From Choanephora cucurbitarum (Eukaryota; Mucoromycota; Mucoromycetes; Mucorales; Choanephoraceae), in the NCBI GenBank assembly GCA_025331435.1, contig JAIWNI010000179.1:1-32114 (forward strand): a DNA stretch of 32,114 nucleotides. Direction: 5' to 3'. Every line of letters begins with the position of its first letter. The first letter of the stretch is position 1. A program made the translations under genes and the position numbers. Under the pieces are notes generated by a model. It saw only the letters and a program-made list of their open reading frames with translations. It was not told the origin of the DNA and did no database searches. Of the stretch, positions 1 to 10,162 are shown in pieces.

Positions 1-2046
1 CACCAAGTTTTAGTCAATTGTCTCGTAATGAATATCCATCCTGAGCATAGGTAAGCAGCAACACTATATATAGCCAATATAATAGGTACTCCAACTTTTA
101 TAACGGTTTTAGAACAAAAGACGAAAACATGATCCAGATAACAGTCTGTCCAGGAAAGCCAAAGGATCTTCACTCCTATTTGAAGCCGATGTTCGATGAA
201 GTTGAGCAGATGTACAAGAACAAGCTCGTCATCAAGAAACAAGGAACAGAAGTATTTCGGGGACGTGTTGCTATTTTGGGTGTAACAGGTGATATACCAG
301 GTATCACCGAGCTCATGGGTTCTGTTGGCCACACTGGTAAGTACGGTTGTCGTGTTTGCAAAGCTGCTGGTCATGGACCTTTAGGTATTTCTAATATGGG
401 TAAATACTTTCCTATATTGGGTGAACTTCGTACTACAGAAGAGCTAGTCGTTGGAGATCCTGTAAGTTAACATGATTATTCAAGATATAAGTGAAATACC
501 TAACAAAGCCATATAGACATGTGGTATGCCAAAAGTAGCTTCTCTGTTCACCTCAATGCCAACTTTCTTAAACGTGTACTTCTTTTTGGGCGATGAACTT
601 CATATGCTAGGCCATGGAATGGGTCATTTGGTTTACAACTTGCTGCACCCTAAATCACTCGACAAATACTATGCCGCCAATCCTAGAGGTTATTCGTTTG
701 ATGCCAGCATGTCTCTTAGCCAGAAAAACTTCATGATTCAGCTCGGCGATTGGATAGCTGCAAGTAGGTTGACTTGTCCGGCAGCATTCAATTATTCGTT
801 TGACAAGCGTACCGGGTACTATCGCGCGGTTGATTGGCAGGACTTTTTGCTATACATTGTACCTACTTTGGTTGTACCACATTTAGTACATCGGGGTGCT
901 AGAAAAGCCTTGATGAGCCTTGTAAATGCTGTATCTATCAGTTTGCAAAGGGAAATTAGCTCTCAAGACTTAGAAGAGATGGATAGGTAATATTTTTAAT
1001 AATGTACTCACTATCTTTGGAATATCTAACGTCTATTGTAGATTCTTGTCAGTTTGGGCCACTTTTTTGAACTCTGAAATAAGCCGCAATAGACTTAACC
1101 ACCGTGTTTGGACTATGAACAACCATTTTACTACATATCATATGTCCGAACTAATTCGCCAACAAGGTCCGCTTCGATATTATTCTTGTCGATCACTAGA
1201 AAGAACTATCCAAAAGTTTAGCAATCTTTGTAAATCAAAGTCAAGACCAGATAGGGAAACGGAAAACATATTAAGACGCCTTAACTTTTTCAAGAATTTC
1301 AAGTTCAAATGCTCCAGGAAAGCATACTTCCTTCAAGACTTGAACCTAGTGATCGCTTTCTTGACTATCCGGGTGATATCAATCATGTACTACCGCAGCT
1401 TTGGGCCAAGTTTACATCAGTGAATCTTGACTTTGAAACCATGTTGTACGACATACCTAAGGACAAAATTGTACTTGCTTTACGTCGATTCTATGCCAGA
1501 CATCAGTTACGGGTTCGTGGGTCTGAGGTCGTACAAATTCAATTAGCTGCCCGTATGTATCAGAATGGTCTTGTATATCAATCAAGATACTACCGATCAT
1601 ACAATCCTCAGTTGAAGAGAGCCAACAATTTGGTAGTCTTTTTGTCTACAGAAGCTGGACAGTAAGTTTATATTAAAGAATTTGGATCATTACTTTAACT
1701 CACATTCTTAATTCTACACAGACGTCACTCGTCATGGTACGTAGGTGAGGTGATCAGCTTCTTTACACAAACAGTACATGGCACTCTTCGTTTCCTGGCA
1801 CTTATGTCTGTTGTTCGCGAAAGCAGCCTGGATCAGTTCGGGGTGCCTATGGTCACTCTGTTCGATAGTAACACTTCTGGAAAGGTTATGATTTGCTTAG
1901 CGGAAGATATCATCAGCGTTGTTGGCTTTGTCCGATACAGCCACAACCCATTGGAATACAAACTGATTTGGCCGAATGCCCTGTACTATAAAAATTTGGC
2001 AATCTTAAATGTGGTCAAATCAGTAACATGTAAACCGCTTTTATAA
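1..2046 (+). pseudogene. Tnp2/Plavaka-like transposase, C-terminal part, five exons, frameshifted
   Basis: C-terminal half of a DNA transposase resembling the Transposase_21 (Tnp2) family used by fungal CACTA/Plavaka-type elements; such enzymes cut and rejoin element ends in the nucleus. The 5' part lies off the window. Exons read 1-50, 113-461, 517-986, 1042-1661 and 1722-2046, separated by introns of 62, 55, 55 and 60 bp with GTAAG/GTAAT donors and AG acceptors, each keeping frame. Family-like stretches are PGKPKDL after exon 2 begins, then GDIPGITELMG...YGCRVC (Asp-containing motif followed by a CxxC), then FFLGDELHMLGHGMGHL in exon 3. The frame shifts by one near 1300-1315 inside exon 4, so the copy is probably dead. 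The stop is followed by AATAAA-like sequence. The family call rests on motif recognition, not alignment; an uncharacterised Tnp2 relative is possible. Confidence 0.72.
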
Positions 2047-3557
2047 TAATAAATGTGTATTCCAAACGTATATGAGACATGTATCGTGTACTTGTAGTAA
2101 AATGTATTCAATCTGCTTCCATGCGCATCTGTCAAAAGTAGTATTTTAATAGAAGGTAGTTTAATACAAAAGAAGTAAACGAATGAAAAAGAAAAAAAGG
2201 GACAATCTAAGGATTAAGATCAGTTTTATGAAAGATCCTTCTAAGAACGACATGGAAAAAATTGCAGTCACTGTCCAATCAAATCAATTTGTTCTGATCG
2301 ATCAGCTTGACTTTTCTCTTTCTTTCTTTCTTTTACCCTTTTTACACTTTTCCTCTTTTTCTCTTTGCCCTCTTTTTCATCTAGTTTTTCTTTTTATTCC
2401 TCATTACTCATTGGTCTTCCTTATTTTTTTTATCTAATTCATCTCGATCCGTCCGTATGATTTGTGTTGATTGATTATAGACCGAAGATTTAAATTGTTA
2501 CACTTGATATCATACCGATGTTGTTCGATCAGAATCAATATTCTGCATACAGCCAGCTAATAACGATGCTTTTCCACTACGAGCCTGATGTTACTAAAAT
2601 GCTGCAGAATAAGACTTGTATGCTTTAACGATTTGCGATTGATAATTCTCCTTGCCCTATTGTTTCGTTGATATGATGTACTTGAAATCGAGGTGAAAGT
2701 TAACGAATACTCATTTAAATCAGTTTCTAAAAAAACTTGTACTACCTTTATCATAGATTAAGCCGACATGTTTTTACTGCAAACAGCACCTAAGTCATTC
2801 TGATTACATATTGCTTATTCACCCTAGGTGATAATGAAATCAACTCTTCTGCATGGAAATGTATATGGCTCGAATACCACATCATAATGGACTACTGATG
2901 ACAAATAAGGAACAAACACTTCTCAGTTGATACATAATATGAAATGATCAGTTCTTCAACATGTTTCGATTTATCACAAGAGTTTCTCTCACTGCAATAG
3001 TCATTGACGCAAACACATACCAGTAACTTTTTTAATGCAATCACAGTATACTACCCAAATTCAATATTTCATACTTGAACTTTATTGCTCTGTCTGCGTC
3101 ATCCCATCATTCTGTTGTGCAATAGTAGACAACTATTTACGAGATCTCAAACACAATAAAGTAGATCTGTTGAATTGCATCGTGAATATTATTGATGTGA
3201 GCTCATTGAGGTGAGCTAATGTAGAGTGTCTTTATTATGACATATGTGGTTCTGCATTATCTAAAGGATCAAGCTATTGAGCGTTTGATGAGAAAAGTTC
3301 TGTCTTTCGAGGCTTCTTTATCTATATAAGTAGCAAAATAATAATATTGTAATAGTTTGTACGGCTTTGTAAACTAATCCATTCTTCGCTTAAAGTGCAT
3401 TATATCTCTTCATAGGTATAAGATATAGATAAATATATGCAAATCCTCTTTTATATCATTTCCAATTAGACTACTTCACTTATCTAACAAATCTACTTGA
3501 ACAAATGCTTATAATGACTCCTTTTTCTGAATTTAACAGATTCAAGTTGAATTCACC
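2047..3557. other. Intergenic, no confident gene
   Basis: About 1.5 kb of AT-rich sequence. Short open stretches occur on both strands near 2480-2760 (plus strand after a possible ATAG acceptor at about 2480, and a 65-codon minus-strand frame at 2557-2754), but neither has a convincing start, stop and splice pattern. I call no gene here. The pyrimidine tract is listed separately. Confidence 0.5.
2308..2432 (+). repeat. Pyrimidine-rich low-complexity tract
   Basis: Roughly 125 bp almost purely T and C on the plus strand, with repeated CTTT and TTTC units. It could be a polypyrimidine promoter element or simply slippage-grown low-complexity DNA; it lies more than 1 kb from the next gene start, so no target is assigned. 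Confidence 0.6.
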
Positions 3558-4706
3558 ATGAGTGAGAAGATAGTGATCACTTACTATGAGAATACATGCG
3601 ATCGTAATCTAATTCGATGCAAAGGTAAAACATTATCATCCCAATTTAATTTCCATTCAGTCTTATTGGTGGATGTATGTTTTCTCATCCTCCAGAACCA
3701 CACTAAATACCAAATTATTTCTCATAACCTCATTTTTCTTTTCCCTTTCTTCCTTTTGTTGGAAATGCACAGTAAAAGGCTACCTTTATTCCGTATACAT
3801 CGATCCATGAAGTGATTTAAATGAGCAATTTGTTCTAATATCTGCTCACTCATGGTTAGTTCTAATCCGTAGTATGTTGTCTATTACCTATACATGTATT
3901 CTAGAGATGCTTATCTTCGAAATGCCTTAGATTGTATCCCTATTACAGTAGAAGAGTCGGTCTTGTTCACCTCTGTTTCCAATGCTAACTACTATTGTAG
4001 GAATTAGCTTCATGTACCCAACGCAAAGTTGTCATTCTTAAAGAAACAAATCCCTTTTACTTATCTGTGAATTGTATGGCACCGCTTTTGTACTGTTCTA
4101 TCATCAATCTTCCAGGCTATGTCAGATATCGGTTGAGTGGCTTTTGTTTGCATATATTAAAGCTGTCATTCTTGAAAAATACGTGACTCCATATGGTATT
4201 GCCTTACATTATACTTTCAAATTCTGCTCTTATTTCGAATCGATGAACAGTGTCTTGTTGTATGGTTTGTCGTCATATCTTACACTTCTGGTGAATGTTT
4301 ATCTCCTTACATGCTAATGCTGAGGATATAATAATTTCTAGGTCTTCAAGTTGGCTCTCATCTCCATTACTTGCGTTTTTCTGGTTGTTTGCAATGTCGT
4401 ATGTGTGTTTTTCTTCATCGCATATGCTGTTACCGTGGGCCCAAATGCATTGTTCTGGTCATTCATAGTTGAAGCCGCCTTCTATAAGCCTGGTCGTACA
4501 AAGGTGGTGATTGCCTTACAACTGTCGGTTATTGGTATGGACAAACCACTGATTTAAAATGTATTTCATTAATCATATTTGCTTCAGAAACAACTAATCT
4601 TCATAAGCGCGTCTGTTTCTTCGGCTTGCCTTCTAACATGTTGTCGACATTCCCATGGCGAGTCGTGCATCCTCGCTCATTGACCCCATCATGCCGATCC
4701 CAGTAG
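3558..4706 (+). pseudogene. Putative seven-exon membrane-protein gene with in-frame stops
   Basis: No single long ORF exists, but splicing gives one. Proposed exons: 3558-3624, 3773-3854, 3905-3947, 4001-4182, 4251-4290, 4342-4534, 4588-4706. Introns 3948-4000 (with GCTAAC branch site), 4291-4341 and 4535-4587 are 51-53 bp and strongly canonical; exons 3 to 7 join in one frame ending at TAG 4704-4706. Exons 4-6 encode hydrophobic helices (for example CVFLVVCNVVCVFFFIAYAV in exon 6), so the product should be membrane-embedded, followed by a basic Cys-containing tail. The family is not recognised. Exons 1-2 are weaker: exon 2 has an in-frame TGA at 3808-3810, the exon 2/3 junction also yields TGA, and intron 1 is long (148 bp). 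Either the 5' model is wrong or the copy is decayed. The DRNLIRCK-encoding first exon starts at the only nearby ATG. Confidence 0.45.
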
Positions 4707-5623
4707 GTTCATGTTGTTGCATCTTCGAGATCTTGCTGTCAGAAACGTGGTTTGGCTTTGCTAACGAGCTTTGGTAACTTTGATACTCTTCATGAATGAA
4801 GGAAAAAAAAGAAAATTGATTTTAATTTTTGGAATTTATTTTTTAGCGACGCCTTCTCAATATAAAGCTTTTACTTGTAGATGACTCTATAGACTATGCT
4901 CTGTTCTCATACTTCAAGGTCTCTATTCCTTAAAGGAAGAAATATCAAATCAGCGTTGAAGCTTTAATTTCGTTAGTGTAAGGCATCCACTTAGACATAG
5001 CTCTCATATTAATTCTGTATCCTTTATAGTCAGTCACAACTTTATCCGCTATCATGATCAATCCATCAAAGGTCAATCTAAACAAATCCTTAATTCCATG
5101 CATTGACTGTTTGCTGTACACTTTTATTGTGATTACGATGTGCTTGTATATGAATTTATCAAATGAAATCCCTACACCGTCGCTGAAAGAATACCATTCT
5201 GAAAAACGTCAAGGATGTACCTATATATTATAATACCCGATTTCAATTTCTGTAAAATAAATCTACTTCATTGGCCCATTCCAACAAATGGGCTTTCATT
5301 ATAAGCAATCCTAAATAAGCCTTCTATATAAGGATATTCTATATCCGGTCATTCTTTAAACATCTGACGAATCATACTGACTCATCAAATGCCTTTCAGA
5401 GTATCACTATTCGTGGAAATAAATCCGGAATTGAATATTATTGGTTAGGAGATACTTATTCCGTAAAATCTAAAGCCTTTGATTAGCTAAAATACGTCTC
5501 TTTATGGTAACAGATGTTCGAATCCCCCACTTTTACACACCACCTTGATGCAAATTACTCAAATTTTTTGAATGTCACCAACTAAAGATGTCCCAATGAG
5601 AAATCTGTGTTTACGAACTTTTT
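4707..5623. other. Intergenic, nothing recognised
   Basis: About 0.9 kb of AT-rich sequence between the putative membrane-protein gene and the 3' end of the Helitron relic. I saw only minor hairpins (for example GGATAT-TCT-ATATCC near 5333) and no supported coding region on either strand. Confidence 0.5.
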
Positions 5624-8028
5624 TACTCAAATCTACGCACTCTTACACACTTAATTTTTCCCCCATGAGCTGTAGTGTGAGGCATTATTAGGCTCTCAGC
5701 ATCATTTCTTTGTTCGTAAATTTCTAAATGAACAGTTAAGTGTTTTTAAGAACCTTACAACGTATTGTCTTTTTTACTTACCAATATGAGAACGAGATAA
5801 AATCTCGCCACTATCTGGGCTAATGTCTTTGATATCTGACTTTAGCAATCTTCTATCATCAGATAGAAGAGCAGTCTTCAAAAACGTAAATGATCGAGAG
5901 CTTTGATGTTTATGCCATCCCATAACATCATAAACTGCTTCAAAAGCGCCAACAATGCTGTTCTGAAAGTGCTCTTTTTTTTTCGTGCATTCGGAAGTAT
6001 CCTGAGCCTTTATTTCGATATCTCGACTACTTCTTTTGCTTCATTCTTCGCCAAATACTTTTCAAGGTATCTCAATGGAGCTTCACCTTTGTTGAATCGA
6101 ATTTCTGTGTTAGCTCTCTATGTTGCAAGCAGAAAGGAATAGTAATTGTTAATATTCATATCTTCTACCCCTCTTTTGTATATACATGTGTCTTCAACAA
6201 ATTCAGTTCTTAGTGCTGGCTGCTTTGGATAATCAAATTGAAACTTTTATTTTCGGCAAGCTTACAATATCTGCATGTAAAATTAAAAAAAAAAAGGATT
6301 AAAAAATAATGGATCCTCTGAGCCAAAAAGGGATAGCTTACACTTCGTTAAAGATATGCAATTGGTGCTTCAATACAAGGCGGTGCAAAAGTGGGCCCTC
6401 ATGAGCTCTTCTTGGCAATATTTTACATGAGACAACATTCATGGCTATAAGGTCTTTCATGGATTTGTTTGTCCAGAGAACACAATGGATATGAGGAGCA
6501 CCTCGATCTTGAATCTCAAGTACCCAACTGTATTCCCTTACTCCTCCAAATGAATCTGCAAAATGACCAAGTACATATTTACTAAAAAAGTGATTCCATT
6601 TGCGATGGAAATGATTGGCGAATAAAACAGGATCTTCCCAAGGGTATTCGGTACCTGTTGCTGCTTCGAAATCCGGGCTAAAATCATCACAGCTGAAGGT
6701 AAGAGACAGTTGAGGAGAAGACAGTTGTTTGAATATTGTTCCGGGGTTGAGGTAAATTTTTCTTTTATATGCGTATGCTGACCGGATGGTGTATGGTAAG
6801 GAAGAGATGATATTCTTGTTGTATGCTTTTGTTGCAGGGTCAAAAATATCTTTTTGCTTCAAATTGGATTGTCCTTTAGTTGAAACAACCAAATGATTAT
6901 AAGTTGAAAGATTATTTTTTTCAATGTTGTGCAGCATAAAGAAAAAAATAATTAATTTCTTGAAAATCTTCTGTCTTTCATCATAAACCGGGCTTTTATG
7001 TATCCTGCCAAAGATTCACCGTTAATTGTTGCCTTAGAGATACCACCATGGTTCTCAGGAAGGCGCTTGTTCTCTTCCGTAGGCTTGGACATCAAAAACG
7101 CCTAATAAATGTTGTATAAAAGTGTGGAAACACAAGCCCCAACAAACTAGAATCCAAAATCTTGATATTTTTGCCATTAGTGACTTGACCAACAAACAAG
7201 TTACAAAAGTCATCATCGGAAGCCTGAGGGTTGGCATTTTCGCCGGAAAACAAACTGTTGTGTGGTCAACGTATCTGTCCATCATTTTTAATTCCAACAA
7301 ATCTCATGTTTTCTTTCAAATAATGATTGGCCAAAGAATAGGTCAGTGGCAGAAGATCGTATCTTGCAAGCAAAGGATGAGTTGCTTGTAATGCTGCATA
7401 TACTGTATTAACTATCTTCTTGTTAATCTCTGCAGAATCCTCACGGTGATAGTACAGTCCCAAAGTACCAGAAAAAGCCATTGATGTAAACTTATAGTTG
7501 TGAGTTACCCAAAAGGAACCTGAAAGTTCGTGATGACCAATTCTTCCTGTTGAAGACCATTTTCTTGTATTTTGAGACACAAGCTTCACAGATGAGATAA
7601 CTGAGCGTTCACGATAGTTGAGGCTTTCTGTTTTTTTCGCAATATCCCTTTTGGATTAAAGAGAATTTAACATTCTCTGACTTTACTGAAATATAGTAAA
7701 ACTTACCTGGATATTCATAAACAAGGAAATCCAATTCCTTTCCTTTGTAATGGCGCTTACAAACCATGACCCTATCATCTTTTGTCATTGGTTGTAGCTT
7801 TTAGGCGTGACAGTTCAAGTTCTCGGTAATGGAGATAAGGCGGAAGTGCTGCTTTTCGGGTTAGAGAACTTTCAAGCAAACAGAACAAAAGCTGTTAGGA
7901 GTTTTAGCAGCAAATTCTTGGAACTTTTTGATTTGAGATCTCCGAGTAGTTGAGAAAGAGTTCAAGGAGTTCTTTTGAAAATGAAATCTTGAAGTAAATT
8001 CACGGATAGCGACTGTAAAGAAAGACAT
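5624..8028 (-). pseudogene. Degenerate Helitron replication initiator (Rep, HUH) frame
   Basis: Remnant of a Helitron rolling-circle transposase, read on the minus strand from ATG at 8026-8028. Pieces in order: an N-terminal Cys-containing segment (FCSVCLKVL), a segment with VCKRHYKGKELDFLVYEYP, then SLLGLVFPHFY and GGISKATINGESLAGYIKAR, then the Helitron-like N domain at 6338-6937. That domain carries RGAPHIHCVLW, whose HIH (6485-6493) is the HUH metal-binding motif. Further on, RYLEKYLAKNEAK (about 6046-6075) supplies the two tyrosines spaced by three residues expected of Rep. VGAFEAVYDVMGWHKHQ follows, then a 58-bp GTAAGT..TTTAG intron (about 5724-5781) and a last exon ending near 5624. 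Frameshifts (near 7280 and 6950), several stops including TAG at 6118-6120, and absence of any helicase domain show a dead, truncated copy. The family call is confident; exon borders are approximate. Confidence 0.8.
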
Positions 8029-8201
8029 TGTTTTAAAGGATACATTTGAAGAAACTAAAGTAATTGTTGTATGTAGATGTGGGAAAAAAAATGGTAATAT
8101 TAAGTTAAAACACGCGAAAGTATTATTTATATTAGAAATGCCACACCTGTATACGCAATTACATATACAGCGATAGCCACAGGTTCAGTAAAGTTATATA
8201 A

Positions 8202-8732
8202 GGGGGGCTCAACAGTGCTTCATCTTTTTATACATTCAATTTTTTACATCTGCGGAATTTTAACTACACCCAATAAAATCCCACGTATAGTTTTGGCTAT
8301 TGAGCGACCCAAATAATCGTGGTTTATACATCTTATTTCTTTGAAATCAGCCTTTTTGGTCCTGAATGTCCTTTTTCATTCCTGTTTTCGCAATTTGTTT
8401 CCATGTATATAAACAATAAGATTGCCTCTTTATATACACCTTGAAAAAGAAGTAGTTCATGCTCATAAAATATTTCTTAAAAAGAGATTTCATAAGAAGT
8501 GGTTACAGGCATTTAATCAACTACCTGCATGAATTGGAACATTTGAAGTTGAGAATTGTATTGTCAGGGAGAAACTTTTCAGCTTCCGCCAAGATGAAAA
8601 ACATGAAAAGTCATGTATAAAAATTTTGTTGTTCATCTTTTGAAAAACTGTACGTGGGCTTTTATTGGTCAAACGAACTCCGCAGATGTAAAAAGTTTAA
8701 TGTATAAAAAGATGAAGCACTATTAAGCCCCC
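8202..8732. mobile_element. 531-bp element with long terminal inverted repeats
   Basis: The left arm starting GGGGGGCTCAACAGTGCTTC at 8202 is matched by the reverse complement of the right arm ending ...AAGCCCCC at 8732; the arms run about 95 bp (to about 8296 and from about 8641) at roughly 80-85% identity by eye, sharing CTTCATCTTTTTATACATT, ACATCTGCGGA and CCAATAAAA. The spacer of about 340 bp has no ORF. This fits a non-autonomous DNA transposon (MITE-like). No clean target-site duplication could be fixed; TA or TATWA-like ends are possible. Its transcript would fold into a long hairpin. Confidence 0.7.
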
Positions 8733-8857
8733 TATTATCATGGGATTATGAAGCCAAAAAAGTTTAATACGATAATACAATGTAAAACAATCATTGACTA
8801 CTTGTGTAATTTAAAAACAATTTGATGAAGAGTAATGCTTTATTCAACTTGAAGAAA

Positions 8858-9738
8858 TCAAATATTCATTGATCCAGAAGGGACGAAGAGATCAGAGGGA
8901 AATGAAATGTCATCGTCTATAAGCTCAACAAAGTTATTCAAACTTTCAGATAGAGGATCAGTTCGAACGACCTTTGGGTTGATACCCTTCTCTACCACTT
9001 TACGCTTGGAAGACTTGATCTTGGTCTGCATTTTCTCCTTCTTTTCGTTGGGGACAATAGGAATGCAATCATTAACGATAAGTTCTTCGTCAACTATGTA
9101 GTTTCTAGTATAAGTTTGGGTTTTTTTAGATCAACAGTAAAAGCTAACTACTTACCAAGGTCTTCGTAAAAGTCCTCCAAATGTTCGGCAAATGCCTGCT
9201 TAATAGAGTTGTTGGAGGCGATATAGTTTTTGTTGTCCCAATTCTTTCCAGGTGTACTTGAACAAAAGAAAACTTAGTTTCTAATACTTCCTTTCAGAAG
9301 GGGCAACAGTTCCATCAATAGGAATGACTTCTAAAGGCATGACAGCCCCAAGGATTGTCCCAACAAAAAATGAGCTCGCGAATTGGCGAGACACTCTCAA
9401 CACCTACACGAATACTTGCTTGAGGTCTGGTTTAATCACCAAAAATGCACGCAGAAACATTCAAAGATCCTACTTTGTCAAACTTGTCAATTTACAAATA
9501 CTTTGTACCAACAGAGATCTCTAAAAATAAATCACCAATGATTCTGTGGGTGGAATTTGTTTTGAAGAATCTCAGAAAATAGAACAACATGGGATGAATG
9601 TTGTTATTGATCATGAAGTTAGTTTTCAGACCAGAATCAGAACCTTTTGCTTCCAAGGTAATGCTTTGTACACCAACTACATGGATAATAACGTTTTCGG
9701 AGAGAGCAACAGCACGATCAGAAATAGCAGTAACCATT
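8858..9738 (-). pseudogene. Broken multi-exon gene of unknown function
   Basis: Minus-strand frame from ATG 9736-9738 (MVTAISDRAVALSENV...) to the stop at 8858-8860. The first exon stays in one frame to about 9370 but contains TAA at 9492-9494 and 9432-9434, and shifts frame at a run of Ts near 9363-9370, after which it reads GTILGAVMPLEVIPIDG. A canonical intron lies at 9094-9155 (GTAAGT..ATAG, 62 bp). Another break at 9257-9287 has GT..AG ends but only 31 bp, too short for a normal intron, so it may be a decayed one. The last exon encodes an acidic tail preceded by a Lys-rich patch (KEKMQTKIKSSKRK). I do not recognise the family. It lies on the same strand and upstream of the Helitron Rep relic, so a Helitron accessory protein such as an OB-fold ssDNA binder is conceivable but unproven. 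The gypsy LTR begins 28 bp upstream of its ATG. Confidence 0.45.
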
Positions 9739-9761
9739 TTTAAATAAAAGAAAAGTGTTAA

Positions 9762-9766
9762 GGATT
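9762..9766. repeat. Target-site duplication of the gypsy element, left copy
   Basis: GGATT immediately before the left LTR pairs with GGATC (22629-22633) immediately after the right LTR. Five bases with one mismatch fits Ty3/gypsy integration followed by a point mutation. Confidence 0.65.
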
Positions 9767-10120
9767 TGTTGTATCTATCATACAACATGGCATAATTCAT
9801 CACGTATGTACCAATATAATAGCTGGATCAACGTAGCTGATGTAATCTACGCAGAATGTCAAGGGTTCAATCATTGACATTCGGTTACCAAATAAATCAT
9901 GCAGATTTTGGCATGGCTTCATTACACTGTCTCTGATCAAACGTAATAGCTAGTCAACTATTTTAATGCAAAGCCCAGATATTATATCAAACCCTTATAC
10001 TCGTACTTTCAATCTGACACAAATATTCTAATATAAATAAGCTATTATTCTACACTCAATAAACAGTATCTTTTTGGCTAATTTCAATCTACTATTGTAT
10101 TTCTGTACACTGACAAGTCA
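9767..10120 (+). repeat. 5' LTR of the gypsy element
   Basis: 354 bp, starting TG and ending CA, matching 22275-22628 at 344 of 354 positions by direct comparison. The first 21 bases form a hairpin (TGTTGTAT...ATACAACA, 8-bp stem). A TATA-like AATATAAATAAG and an AATAAA (ACTCAATAAACAG) occur in the last third, plausible promoter and polyadenylation signals for the element. Confidence 0.95.
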
Positions 10121-10162
10121 TTTTTTGAAATTACCTGCAGCAAAAGAATACTGAAATCAACA

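Noticed and set aside
5514..5531. GTTCGAATCCCCC, tRNA T-arm-like
   Set aside because: No T-stem pairing, no plausible A box, anticodon arm or acceptor stem in the 70 bp upstream.
5660..5678. CCCATGAGCTGTA shared with 14451-14463
   Set aside because: Flanks do not align beyond about 18 bp; most likely coincidence rather than a shared element.
5849..5871. TCTTCTATC-ATCA-GATAGAAGA hairpin
   Set aside because: It lies within the Helitron Rep coding relic and encodes part of its protein; no need for a structural role.
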